DNA of 64,000 bases, taken from Manduca sexta. Taxonomy: Eukaryota; Arthropoda; Insecta; Lepidoptera; Sphingidae. This document shows, in pieces, positions 54,338 through 64,000 of this stretch. Location of the stretch: the NCBI RefSeq assembly GCF_014839805.1, contig NC_051117.1, forward strand, positions 6,324,001 through 6,388,000. The letters are read 5' to 3'. A program made the translations under genes and the position numbers. Below the pieces are notes generated by a model. That model worked only from the letters and a program-made list of their open reading frames with translations. It did not search any database and had not been told where the DNA came from. The first letter of the stretch is position 1. Each line of letters starts with the position of its first letter.

Positions 54338-54835
54338 CATTATTATATCTGATATGCGAGACGCTGAGTAGCTACTGCTTTGTTCATTTCTGCTGCCAAG
54401 CAGGGTGTTAGTACCGAGGAATATTATGCACAGGTTTGAAGTATATTATAAACAGTGTCATTATCATGGCAAGAAGAAACCTAGGTTACGCTGATTTGAT
54501 TTTTTTTATTTATTCAGCCTATGTGGGTGACTGGACATACATTAGACGATAGTAAATTCCTCACGCCCCAAAAGTTACTATTTAATCCTAACATTTGTCA
54601 ATTCTATTGATGGCTGGTTTCCCACGTGTTAGCTGCGCGAGCGCATCAACCCGCGACGGTTCCGCAACGTATTCAATTACACACGCCTGACGTATTTGGC
54701 AATTTTCATAATATTAAAATATTTTAGAGAAATTGTTTGGAAATTTTTGATGCTTTTCGATACGCTTGGGTGAGTTTGTTTCGTAATATATTGTGTTTTT
54801 AGTTTTTAAAAAGCAGTAAATGTACTTGATGATTA
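54338..54835. other. Non-coding stretch
   Basis: A short SINE-D-like word TTTCTGCTGCCAAGCAG (54386-54402) and a GC-richer spot near 54620-54690 were seen. No gene was recognised. Confidence 0.35.
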
Positions 54836-54994
54836 ATTTTTAGCGTAATTTCACTTAGGAATTTATTAAGTACTGTATCTTATCTTTACTTGCGAATATT
54901 ATAAACGTAAATGTTATTAATCATTACTTTTAAGTGTAATTTCACTAAGAATTTATTAAGTACTGTATCTTATCTTTCTTCTTACTAATATTAT
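54836..54994. repeat. Tandem duplication, ~93-bp unit
   Basis: GTAATTTCACTTAGGAATTT ATTAAGTACTGTATCTTATC recurs as GTAATTTCACTAAGAATTT plus the same ATTAAGTACTGTATCTTATC. The unit ends near the start of the Rep-L copy. Confidence 0.65.
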
Positions 54995-55002
54995 AATTTG
55001 AT

Positions 55003-55255
55003 TGTGAAAATGTTTGAATGTTTGTTAGGAGTAAACGCAGAAACAACTAAACGGATTTGGATGAAATTTGGCAAACGAGTACACCATATCCTAGTTTAAC
55101 ACATAGGCTACTTTTTATCTTGGTAATCTGCTCCAATGTGAAATAATGGAATGTTTAATCTGATTTTTAAATAGATGGCGCTACTATCGAAGTGTTTAAG
55201 GGGATTGTGTAGCGGGAAAAGGTTTTTATTCGGATGAAGCCGCATGCAATATAAT
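55003..55255 (+). repeat. Rep-L copy
   Basis: TGTGAAAATGTTTGAATGTT, AGTAAACGCAGAAACAACTA, GGATGAAATTTGGCAAACGA, TAACACATAGGCTACTTTTT, AAATAGATGGCGCTAC and GGATGAAGCCGCATGC parallel 28598-28872. Confidence 0.65.
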
Positions 55256-55691
55256 ATTGTGTATAAAAATAATTACTATTTATTATCTATTGATATAATC
55301 AAATAGATTTAACTTTATATTTCACTACGCTACAAAGCGATAATGCAGTTTGTTATATATTCAAAAAATAAAATTTATCAGATTTAATAATTTCTGAAAA
55401 TATAAACCTTTCTATCACTTATTTATAAACTAGCAAACTTAAACATATAACTACAAATATACACGCAAGCATCTGTGAGGAAATTTGCACGCTTACTGAG
55501 AGTCGAGTGAAAGTGAAGACTCTGGCCCTTGTTTGCTTAGAAATTGTGTTCTACACGATAGAGATCTGTTTGGTTAGGTGTTTGATGATGGACTTGGCTT
55601 TATTTGGATATGTTAAATGGGGTTTTAGTGATAAAATCTATAGCCATACGGCTTAATTTCGACTGGGTGATACCAATCATGAAATATTGAT
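55256..55691. other. AT-rich non-coding stretch
   Basis: Nothing was recognised. Confidence 0.4.
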
Positions 55692-55945
55692 GGTAGTAGG
55701 ATATATTTTATATCCGCCCGGATAACGACCACCGTACACAAGGTGTTATACCCGCCATAGTGGCCCACGTAAGTGTATCGCGTTCCGGGATCAGCTTAGG
55801 TATATCCAATCTTAACAGGCCGGCATAATTGTGTCAACTGTCGAGGGGTAATCATCTCTCGTCAGTCGACATTCTATTGGACTTCACTCCACTTATCATC
55901 AGCTACAGTAGGGTCACCTAGCCGTGTCCCTATAAATAATAATAA
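55692..55945 (+). mobile_element. SINE-C, full length
   Basis: This is the most complete copy: GTAGGATATATTTTATATCC, GCCCGGATAACGACCACCGT, ACACAAGGTGTTATACCCGC, CGCGTTCCGGGATCAGCTTA, AACAGGCCGGCATAATTGTG, the hairpin region, CACTTATCATCAGCTACAGT and a TATAAATAATAATAATAAAC tail. Confidence 0.85.
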
Positions 55946-56471
55946 TAAACAAAACACATGTATACACGTGGCAACTGACTTATATATATATACAGTCTTA
56001 TTTATAAAAAATTTGCAAAGCTATGCTTAGTTAAAACACAAATTTACTTGATCAGTTGTAAGTCAAAACCCGCCATCTTGCCTCTTAATAAGGTTTAAAT
56101 TAGGAAACCGGTGAAGTTTTTACAGCTATTTAAGCAATTCTTAACCACCTCTTAAAGCTAAAACAATATAAGTAAGGCTAGATTCATAGATTATAATCAC
56201 TACCGCACTCAAACAATCACAACGAAATTAACAATTGTTGAAACGCGATGCACTAAATACTCGGAGGTAATATTAACCAACAATATTTCTAATACAATAT
56301 ACTTACTTTCTCTCATTACCCCATCGGTTGGAATTAATCGATATTATGCAACGAACGGCGTACAGCTATTAGACACGCACGGACGCCTCTCTATTTTTTA
56401 TACGTGGTTATTTTCTACATTACTATTTCGTTAGATATAGGTGAAGTTTATACTTCGTCTTTATTCCAGTC
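55946..56471. other. Non-coding stretch
   Basis: Nothing was recognised. Confidence 0.4.
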
Positions 56472-56783
56472 ATTGAGCGATAACCTAGTTGGGTATGGAA
56501 CGGACTGAGACGAATGTCCGCAAGTTCAAATCCTAAGGGCACACTTCTGATTTTTTTAAAGAATTATGTATGTATTCTTTGTAAATTATCGCTTGCTTTA
56601 ACGGTGAAGGAAAACATCGTGATGAAACCTACATACCTGAGAAATTCTCTATAGGAATTTTGAGGGTGTGTGCAGTCTGCCAATCCGCACCAGCGTGGTG
56701 GACTAAGGCCTCATCCTTCTCCATAGTAGAGGAGGCCTGTGCCCAGCAGTGGGACAGTATATAATACAGGGCTGATATTATAT
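56472..56783 (+). mobile_element. SINE-A, full length
   Basis: Head GATAACCTAGTTGGGTATGG, B box GCAAGTTCAAATCCTAAGG, body GTGAAGGAAAACATCGTGAT and CAATCCGCACCAGCGTGGTG, end GGGCTGATATTATATTCC. The short (ATT)n tail leads into another SINE-A-like word (GTCCCACTGTTGGGCAC, 56799-56815). Confidence 0.85.
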
Positions 56784-56811
56784 TCCATTCATATGCATCT
56801 TGTCCCACTGT

Positions 56812-56922
56812 TGGGCACACAGGCTGATCCCGGAACGCGACACTTAAATGAGCCACTATGGCGGGTTTTAACACCTTTTGTGGACGCTATCCGGGCGGAT
56901 ATAAAATATACACTATCTTGAA
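56812..56922 (-). mobile_element. SINE-C, 5' half only
   Basis: AGGCTGATCCCGGAACGCGA, GAGCCACTATGGCGGGTTTT and CTATCCGGGCGGATATAAAA. The 3' half and tail are missing; the break coincides with the neighbouring SINE-A sequence, so recombination between SINEs is likely. Confidence 0.65.
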
Positions 56923-56987
56923 TTGTCATTATATAAGTTACAACATAATGATAAGCATCAAGTACAGTAATACTAAGTTATCGATAC

Positions 56988-57302
56988 AATATGTACTACG
57001 TACTTTGGGCGTTCCGAACATTCATAGTGTTCAACTGATTTGAACTGATATCTATTCCAAGTGACTTTAGTATGGTCAATATTGACAGCTTGTGGTTGTG
57101 TACGGAGTGGCGCTCATGAAATAAGAACTCGAGTCTAAGTGTAAACCTGGATTTGAATAAAAAATATTAGTCAAATAAGTAAAATGATTTGTTGTTCAAG
57201 TGAATAAATAGGTTATAAGTGACGTTTTGGTTGTCATTTTAGTTCAGATTTTGAACAAATAGTTTATATGGATGTTCGTGTCTATAGAATATACGTCAAT
57301 GT
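56988..57302 (+). repeat. Rep-G copy
   Basis: It matches 29632-29950 throughout: GTACTACGTACTTTGGGCGT, GTTCCGAACATTCATAGTGT, the palindrome GTCAATATTGAC, TTGTGGTTGTGTACGGAGTG and CTATAGAATATACGTCAATG. Confidence 0.8.
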
Positions 57303-57313
57303 TTACAACCATC

Positions 57314-57425
57314 TTTTATCATCATCATCATCAGGCACAGCATGTCCACTGCTGAACATGGGCCACCCCCACAGACTTATACATAGACTTATTGGAAGCG
57401 GCCGGCATCCAGCGACTATGTACTA
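57314..57425 (-). repeat. Rep-H copy
   Basis: Reads TATCATCATCATCATCAGGC (reverse of the tail), CATGTCCACTGCTGAACATG, GGAAGCGGCCGGCATCCAGC. It is the inverse of 20145-20238. Confidence 0.6.
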
Positions 57426-57458
57426 CGTCAATGTACTAAGTAAACCTTTTTTTTCCAG

Positions 57459-57494
57459 GTATGTGCTGTATTTTAATCTGAAGTTAGCCGAATG
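57459..57494 (+). other. Possible 36-nt microexon
   Basis: It lies between a strong acceptor (CCTTTTTTTTCCAG) and an exact donor GTAAGT. Only one frame is open (phase 2 to phase 2), giving YVLYFNLKLAE. It does not fit directly after the phase-1 signal exon at 25844, so an intervening exon would be required. A chance pair of splice-like words is quite possible. Confidence 0.2.
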
Positions 57495-57500
57495 GTAAGT

Positions 57501-58764
57501 TGCGTCACGTCCCGTCCCATTTCACATGAAAAAGTGAATCTCATTCATTGTCGTCGCGCAATGGGCCTTGATATCAAAATTTTACATATTTCACATAATC
57601 TTGGTTAATAAATTGTGAATGGAAGATTTTAAGTGATGTGATTGTTTCGGTTTCCGAAGCCGAATTTTCGGTACAAATTTTTAGATATAAAAAAGTGAAA
57701 CCAGTGTGCCTTTGAGGCCTATTTTATGCGTGAGTCATAGATTAATCAAAGGAGTGCCGGATGACACTCGCGTCGCTATTTTCGGCATGTAGGTAAATGT
57801 TTGCACGACTAACATGTTTTTGGAATCTAGGTGTTTTAAAATGATATCCTACTTACTTTCCCAACGACAGAATACCAGTTTCTGTTTTAGAATGTTATCT
57901 ATACATTTATGATTTTTGTGTCTTTTTGAAGTATTTAGTATCTGTTTAAGATGTAAGCTAATTATTCTTGTTTAGATACAGTTTGAATTCATTATTTAAT
58001 TGAAATCTTATGAATGCAGAAATCTTTGAAGAAAGTACTTAGAAATCTATTTAACATAGTATTTATGTTAAAATGTTTATATTCTAGTGTATTTTTTTTA
58101 ATATTTAAACAAAATCCGTTGTACACCAATTAGTTGTTTTTGACCGAATTTAAAACTATTGTCCATTCAAAACTGACACATAGCATGACTCAGAAAGGTC
58201 ATTACAAATTCTTGTTTATCTATCAAAACCTCAAAATTTGAATAAAAAAAATATTAACTGTTATAAAACCGGAATAATTTGATTTAACGTGAATTTAAGA
58301 ATATTGATGACACATTATTGCCGAAATTAAAATCGAAAATACATCTTGCTTACAACACTCGTGTTTGAATCTTTTTATAATCAAATATTAGGCTGTTAGG
58401 ATATTTACATTTATTAGGAAATACTTTACATCATTTAAAACATATCGTTTTCTTGAGTATTTTATTTAAAAAGTCGTGCAAATGTTTATGAAATGAAGAC
58501 TCAAATTACTCAAGACGTAGGTCTTGCAATCGATGCGGCACCACGATTTATATCAGTTTTGTTCGTTATGTCGGCACGGCAGATACGACATTGCACATAA
58601 GTGTTGGTAAATTCAAGAAAAAAATATGTTGGCTATTAAATGTTATATCATTCGATCGGTTATATCTAAAAGGACACAAAAAATTCTAGGTTTAATAATT
58701 ATGCTTCAAATATTACTATATTCTGTTTATGGAAACACATTTAAACAGACCTTTTTATTGCTTT
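57501..58764. other. AT-rich non-coding stretch
   Basis: Nothing was recognised. Confidence 0.4.
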
Positions 58765-58950
58765 AAACGACGAGACGAGTTTGCCGTTCGTCTGATGGTA
58801 AGCGATACGACCACTCATAAACAGTAGAAACACCATCCATCACCTTCAATTACAACGTATTGTTTGGTAACCATCCTGCCATCCTGAGACATGAGGTGTT
58901 GAGTCTTATTATGTCCAGTAGTTACACTGGCTACAGACTTAAAAAGGAGG
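58765..58950 (-). mobile_element. SINE-D, 3' two thirds
   Basis: AACGACGAGACGAGTTTGCC, GTTCGTCTGATGGTAAGCGA, ATAAACAGTAGAAACACCAT, CATCCTGAGACATGAGGTGT and GTCCAGTAGTTACACTGGCT. The 5' third is missing. Confidence 0.7.
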
Positions 58951-59117
58951 TAGTGCTGTTTAAAAATACTTTTCCTTCTACACCTTACTACAAAACGGCC
59001 TGCCTATTTTCCTTCTCGGACGCAGCATCTTCGGTTCAATGACTCGGATGAAACACCTATTTATCTGATTGAAGGTAGATAAAAACATGGTGGAATGTGA
59101 AAATAAGACATGACACC

Positions 59118-59297
59118 ATGGTAGGAGACAAAAACGCGGTCGTTCGGCCGTTTACTTTCACGGGCCGAGTGAAAGCAGTTTCGTCATTACGTCTCGTCAT
59201 TCGTCTCTCGTGTCGTCATTCCGAGCAGTTGCAATTGTACGAAAGTGCGCAATGTAAACTGTATTATTTCAAATTTAGAATTAGAATTTGTATTTAA
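59118..59297 (+). CDS. Weak candidate small ORF (59 aa) in a CpG-richer patch
   Basis: ATG at 59118 sits in CACCATGG, a strong start context, and opens 59 codons. The first half is basic and CpG-rich with a repeated CGTCATT word. The end becomes AT-rich and Phe/Arg/Ile-rich, like read-through into non-coding DNA. No domain was recognised. It might instead be a 5' UTR or promoter patch (three TCATT initiator-like words). Confidence 0.2.
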   Translation: MVGDKNAVVRPFTFTGRVKAVSSLRLVIRLSCRHSEQLQLYESAQCKLYYFKFRIRICI

Positions 59298-60096
59298 ATT
59301 TTTAAATTAAGAATGTTGTTTTTTTTTTATTTGAATGTTTTTTTTGTACCACTTTGAAAACGGAGGTTGGGAATTAAAATGAGTCTTCGTTAACAGGAAA
59401 ACATCTAATCGTTAAACATGTATTTTATAGAATTAGTTAACTTTGTTTCAAACTTTTTTTCTCCTAGTATCTCTATCTATCGAATATCTTTGTTTTCAGG
59501 TCAATACCTGAAAAGTATCAATATACTGCTTTAATGTCTATCAGACTATAGATACAATAAAAATGACATCATCTATTCATAAAACATTCTGTTGTTATAA
59601 CGATGTCTGTCTCTTAGACAATAATATATCAGGGCGTTAACACCTTGCCAAGCGAAAACACAGGTGTACAAGTGGGCTGACAATGCTATTACAAGTAGAT
59701 ACATATAACATTGTACACTGACATGTTTGGATTAGTTGATAAGACATTTCAAAGTTGATAATGCGGATTAGCAAGCTGGTTTTCGGTGTGAATGGCATTT
59801 TTATATGTAAAGTTATGAGATTTTTATAAATCTTAATATTGGTTAAGATTTTAACAAGGCTTTGTATAACATGGTGAAAAGACAAACGTAGTGTGTTATT
59901 AAATAACTCGAATATTAGTTTCGATTTGCTAAATTATTATTATAATAAACATGTTTTTTTAATTTAATAATTACAATTATCTCAGTCCAGTTCATCACAC
60001 TCATGATCTCCATAAGAATATCATTATTATGCATTTATTGAGGCTTTTTCATTTGCAGTTCCTTAGACAAGCCTATTTTTACTTATTATTTGCCAA
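59298..60096. other. AT-rich non-coding stretch
   Basis: An 82-codon minus frame (59637-59885) has no motif. Nothing else was seen. Confidence 0.4.
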
Positions 60097-60405
60097 TGTT
60101 GTGGTGGTGGTAGGTCTCCCATATGCGAAAGTCCGCCTGGTAGGTACCACTGCAATGTCTATTTCTGCCGCCAATTAGCAGTGTGTAGTGACTGTTGTGT
60201 GCCGGTTTGAGGGACATTGTAGCCAGTGTAACTAATGGATATATTGTGACTTAATATCTTACGTCTCAGGATGGCGAGCGCAGTAGAATATCAAACAATA
60301 TTTATAAATCAAGGTGTTGCTGTTTCTACTGTTTATAGGCGGTCGTATCGCTTATCATCAGGCGAACGACAAGCTCGTCTCGTAATCAAAGCAATACAAA
60401 AAAGA
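60097..60405 (+). mobile_element. SINE-D, full length
   Basis: GGTGGTGGTAGGTCTCCCAT, AAAGTCCGCCTGGTAGGTAC, TGTCTATTTCTGCCGCCAAT, GAGGGACATTGTAGCCAGTG, GTCTCAGGATGGCGAGCGCA, ACTGTTTATAGGCGGTCGTA and TCATCAGGCGAACGACAAGC, then AATACAAAAAA. No clear A and B boxes are visible. Confidence 0.85.
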
Positions 60406-60811
60406 ACTTTAACATCAGGTCCTTTGGCAGTCAGATAAAAAGAAATCCAGGCCACTAGAGTAATTAAAGTTTCATTCATAAACACCAGATCGTTGTCGCG
60501 TAAACGGATCATCTGTATTTCGTGTCAATCGATTTTGCGCTTTATTGCAACCTCGATAAATCATAATTGGTTCCGGCCTCGTGAACTGTTTACTTTTAGT
60601 TTTAATTATTTCCTATAAAAGAAGTTGAAAAGGTCGTTTTTCGGATCGAAATAATATGGTCAAAATTATTGACCTTCGAAGGTTCGAAAATATGTTCATT
60701 ACTGGAGCCTTGGACTACCTGTAAGGTGGTGCCTGATAGAGGTCGCGGAAACTCGCTAAATTCGGACCTTATAACAGACTTAGCCTTCTATAAGACTCGA
60801 TTGGGAAGTTG

Positions 60812-60948
60812 ACATTGCAATGTCTATTTCTGACACCAAGCATCATTGTGTAAGGACTGTTCCCGTTTGAAGAACAATGTACCAAGCGTATTAGACATTA
60901 TGAGACTTCATCTTAGGTCTCAGGATGACGATCTCTGTGTGACGTCAT
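60812..60948 (+). mobile_element. SINE-D fragment
   Basis: CATTGCAATGTCTATTTCTG, CACCAAGCATCATTGTGTAA and TCTTAGGTCTCAGGATGACG. Both ends are missing. Confidence 0.6.
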
Positions 60949-60972
60949 ATATAATATAATAATAATAAGCCT

Positions 60973-61255
60973 TTGAGACTGCCTCGGTGGCGTAGTTGTA
61001 TTGCATGTCCGGTACAATAGCACTCTGAGGTCCTGGGTTCGAATCCCGGGTCGGGCAAAGTGATATTTGGGTTTTTCTGCTCAGTATCAGCCCGGAGTCT
61101 GGAATTTGTGCCCGATATGGCGTTAGGCTCGCCCCCTATCACATCATGGGACGGAACATACTTGGCGAAAAGTGGGTGCCCTAGTTGCGCCTCTGCATAC
61201 CCCTTCGGGGATAAAATGCGTGATGTTATGTATGTTTATGTATGTATGTAATAAT
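60973..61255 (+). mobile_element. SINE-B, full length
   Basis: The head TGCCTCGGTGGCGTAGTTGT (A box) and GGTCCTGGGTTCGAATCCCG (B box) form a tRNA-like region of about 76 nt. The body follows: GCTCAGTATCAGCCCGGAGT, GTGCCCGATATGGCGTTAGG, CATCATGGGACGGAACATAC, GCCCTAGTTGCGCCTCTGCA, CCCCTTCGGGGATAAAATGC. It ends in a TATGTATGTTTATGTATG run. It is the reference copy here. The ORFs over it are not genes. Confidence 0.9.
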
Positions 61256-62004
61256 AAGCCTTTATTCAGACAAATTACATAGCTAAAAAATTGATAAATC
61301 AGTTTGTGTCTAAGGGTCTTTGTTTGCTTCCCTTTAGCAAAGTGGCGTTATGTAGTACTTTGTAATTCAAAGAACAAGATTACTGTTTATAGGAGATCTT
61401 ATTTTTTAAAGTAAATGTGCAAACTTTCTCTCGGGAAGCGATTCCGAGCCCTTTCTCAGCATCTTCTAGTTATCTACTAGACCGGTGTACTCGTAGGATG
61501 GAGAGAGGATTAGTTTCTATAGGCTATTAAATTTTTATAGCCGGTAACTATGAGATGTAATTGTTATTGATGTTCGGTTTTATGTTATTTGTGTGAGATT
61601 TTTATTATTAGAGTTATAATACAGAGTCATTTTGATTTTGTGTTAATAGATGAAACCTTTATTATAAAAACAAAACATTATTATAAGTTATTCTAGTTAG
61701 CCTAGGGCTCATGTCCTCACCGGTGAGGATCGCGACGCGTTAGCCTTATATTTCCCTCTACTTGCCAACCCGAGCTGGCTACTTTGTTTTACCTTATGCT
61801 TGTATTTCATAAGAATTTTATCCATAATTTAAAATATCCGTAGTTATATAAGTGATCTTGAGTATTATTCAGAAATAATAATAATTATTCTTATAAATTG
61901 TTTTGACGTATCATAAGTGCAATTTTGTTCGCCTACGTGATAAATAAGTATTTTATTATTTTATTTTATTTATGTAAAAAAAGTCTAACAAAATAAATAT
62001 AAAA
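61256..62004. other. AT-rich non-coding stretch
   Basis: Nothing was recognised. Confidence 0.4.
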
Positions 62005-62240
62005 TAATTTTAATTTTACACGCCCTAATACCACTACTACTACATGAGAATTTATCGGAGCGGCAAGATACTTTCAGTCAGAAATAAAATTATTATGTAA
62101 AAAAACAAAATTGAAATATAAAACTAGAATTTTTGCAGAAATTTTTGTTATTCATGGATGATTTTTGGTACAATGTTAGCAGGTATAAAGACGAATACGT
62201 AGTTTCATTTACGCCTGAAGATCAACTGTATGTTAGGCCA
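62005..62240 (+). repeat. Rep-K copy
   Basis: TTTACACGCCCTAATACCAC, TACTACTACATGAGAATTTA, CAGTCAGAAATAAAATTA, GGATGATTTTTGGTACAATG and GTAGTTTCATTTACG match 42465-42725. Confidence 0.65.
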
Positions 62241-62844
62241 ACATACATAAACAATTTAGGTATATTTGTCATGTAAAATAGATTCAAAATATAATAGTTT
62301 TTACTTATTGCTTCATTGCACTTTCATTTCTAGTTTCAAAGAGATTCACACTCATTGTACTAGTCAGTAGGGTTATAATAGTAAAAAATCAATTTATTCA
62401 TTTTAATTTTCACAATATTTATTGATATATTAGTAATTTTCAGTATATTAGTTTTTGTTTTACAATTTGCAGTCTTCACCTATAATTACAATGGCAGTTA
62501 GCTATATAATTTTATTTATTGTTATGTACTGGTGTATATTGTGTTAGTGATTGATGTGGTGGCGAAGTTATTTTTATTAAAAAGATTCGTGGGAATATCT
62601 ATAAAACTGTTTTAAATACCAGTAAAATGTTAAATACAACGTAGATTTTAAGAATATATGTAATAGGAGTATTTCCCGTACCGTTCTTCCTGTTTTGCTC
62701 TCATTTTCCTGCCGCCGGAAGTCGTCATAAATTGCGGTAAAACTTAACGGTCACTCACAGCTGTATCGTTGGTTACATTTTAATGTAATTGGAGAGTTGT
62801 CTAGATTCTAGATTTATGATTTAGAAAAAAATGTAAAATGTAGG
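62241..62844. other. AT-rich non-coding stretch
   Basis: Nothing was recognised. Confidence 0.4.
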
Positions 62845-62988
62845 TAGTTATTGTATTTGACTTTTGGACGATCAACACCTCAGTCCGTAACCATGAAGGC
62901 TGCAGTCTTCGAAACTTCGGAAGATAAATATAATAAAAAACCCGTGATAAAATCCGAAAAAAAATTTTATTTCAAGATTATCTTTTGC
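62845..62988 (+). repeat. Rep-F copy
   Basis: GGTAGTTATTGTATTTGACT, AACACCTCAGTCCGTAACCA, TGAAGGCTGCAGTCTTCGAA and CCCGTGATAAAATCCG, then TTTTATTTCA. The 72-codon ORF starting here is not a gene. Confidence 0.65.
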
Positions 62989-62989
62989 T

Positions 62990-63128
62990 TGCGGCTTCGC
63001 ACGCGTGAAGCAGTATTCCGGGATAAAATTCCATCTATATATATTCCCAAGGTGGAAAGTAGCCTATAACCTTCCCATGGTCTTAAACTATCACCATACC
63101 AAATTTCATATTTCCACGTAATTTCATG
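62990..63128 (-). repeat. Rep-L/Hel-E-type fragment
   Basis: TTGCTTGCGGCTTCGCACGC, TATTCCGGGATAAAATTCCA, AAAGTAGCCTATAACC and ACCAAATTTCATATTTCC follow the order seen in reverse in the other copies. It begins two bases after the Rep-F copy. Confidence 0.5.
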
Positions 63129-63601
63129 ATTATAACATAACATGGACCGCGTCCAAGCTTACAAAGTCATAGATATAAGACCCCTGAATTTTCCAGATGG
63201 CGTGAATAAACGAAAATAAATTGCTCATATTATAACCAAACCGAGATTATCCATTTCAACATCTAGACAAAACTATTTTACTAATGAATGCGTGAGTCGC
63301 TTGAGATTGCGAAAATAGACCTTCGCGACATACGTTTTAAGCGCCCTTGCGAGGTCACTTCTGGTAGAGAGGGATATATTGTCAGATAATTGTAGCAGTT
63401 TCAAGGTGACGAGTCGGTAGCGGTTTAGAGAATGGGGATCTGGAACTCCATTAGTTAGTTATGTTTATGATAATGATTTATGTTTACGCGAATGTTAGAC
63501 ATCATAATAAATCGAATTGACGTTAATGACGTTGTGAGCTTATTTGGCGTAGATCTGACCGATGTTAGCTAATTTGAAAACGATCATAATTGTAACATAA
63601 A
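63129..63601. other. Non-coding stretch
   Basis: Nothing was recognised. Confidence 0.4.
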
Positions 63602-63728
63602 GGTAGTTATTGTAATGTTAAGTATTCGGATGACTTACACCTCAGTTCGTCCTGAGGTCGTAAAGGTAGTTTCCGCCACGACGTGAGTAAAATTATAATA
63701 TAAAAAAATTAGTTTTATTTTGATAAAT
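63602..63728 (+). repeat. Rep-F copy, diverged
   Basis: GGTAGTTATTGTAATGTTAA, ACACCTCAGTTCGTCCTGAG, CGTAAAGGTAGTTTCCGCCA and TTAGTTTTATTTTGA. It shows the same start and end as the other copies with a diverged core. Confidence 0.55.
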
Positions 63729-64000
63729 TTAATGATATTTATGACGATTGTATAAAATGAGTTTTATTAATTGAGTTAAAATTGTCATAAAATAAATGCG
63801 TTACAGGGAACTGGTAATATTAGTGTAATTAAAACGGCATGAATTTCTTTTTGTTTCTTGTCTTAGCGGCCAGTAGTATTAAAATTAAAAACATGTTACA
63901 GAATATTCATATGAATTCGATTTTTAAATTAAATATAGAACGTAATAAGATTACAATCTTTGCAGCGATATAATTTTTATAACGTGTTTTAGCGGGTCGT
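63729..64000. other. AT-rich non-coding window end
   Basis: Nothing was recognised. Confidence 0.4.

Noticed and set aside
61013..61048. Possible tRNA gene from a strong B box GGTTCGAATCC
   Set aside because: It is the tRNA-like head of SINE-B; the acceptor and anticodon stems do not pair and the sequence continues into the SINE body.
1..64000. Viral or retroviral insertions with polymerase or integrase ORFs
   Set aside because: No ORF approaches the needed length and no such motifs were seen in the translated small ORFs.

Overview
This is a eukaryotic, AT-rich, gene-poor stretch that looks like a lepidopteran (moth or butterfly) nuclear genome. The basis is the repeat content: tRNA-derived SINEs ending in (ATT)n, the A-tailed short repeats, Helitron-like elements opening with TCTATACTA and closing with AAAAGCTAG/T, and short TTAGG telomere-type motifs. 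There is no operon structure, no rRNA, no intact tRNA, no CRISPR array and no long open reading frame. The longest stop-free ORF is 152 codons. Almost all small ORFs are chance or lie inside repeats.

Gene signals are few. (1) At 25.6 kb (+) there is a convincing first exon: an initiator-like TCAGTC, a GC-rich 5' UTR with a 4-codon upstream ORF, a start codon and a signal peptide, then a consensus splice donor in phase 1. The rest of that secreted or membrane protein lies beyond a long intron that probably fills much of the right side of the window. (2) At 13.1-13.8 kb (+) a two-exon reading frame with good splice sites encodes 84 residues with a CxxC...CxxCW metal-binding-type pattern. It sits between two inverted copies of a ~130-bp repeat. 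(3) At 10.0 kb (-) a CpG-rich block carries a possible tiny first coding exon (ATG plus 14 nt, then GTATGT). A second CpG-rich block lies at 10.9-11.2 kb. If (1) and (3) are real, they are divergent genes with promoters about 15 kb apart.

The rest is a layered mosaic of mobile elements. I grouped repeats by comparing copies within the window. SINE-A is tRNA-derived, ~320 bp, with an ATT tail. SINE-B is tRNA-derived, ~280 bp. SINE-C is ~240 bp, A-tailed, with a strong internal hairpin and about 12 copies. SINE-D is ~300 bp and A-tailed. Hel-E is Helitron-like. Rep-F, Rep-G, Rep-H, Rep-J, Rep-K and Rep-L are unassigned families. Single elements with diagnostic ends include two hAT-type elements sharing termini (136 bp and 1,306 bp), a ~230-bp foldback element with ~70-nt arms and TTAA flanks, a Harbinger-type MITE with TAA flanks, a Tc1/mariner-type MITE with TA flanks, and a 906-bp Helitron-like element built on four ~123-bp tandem units.

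Region by region: 0-9.5 kb is intergenic or intronic with MITEs and SINE fragments. 9.5-11.2 kb is CpG-rich promoter-like DNA. 12.1-14.4 kb is the repeat-flanked mini-gene. 15.7-24.7 kb is a dense SINE field. 25.6-25.85 kb is the signal-peptide exon. 26-64 kb is repeat-laden non-coding DNA. I found no clear evidence of an undescribed functional system; the most unusual items are the repeat-flanked CxxC mini-gene and the element architectures. All family names and identities by eye need a genome-wide search to confirm.
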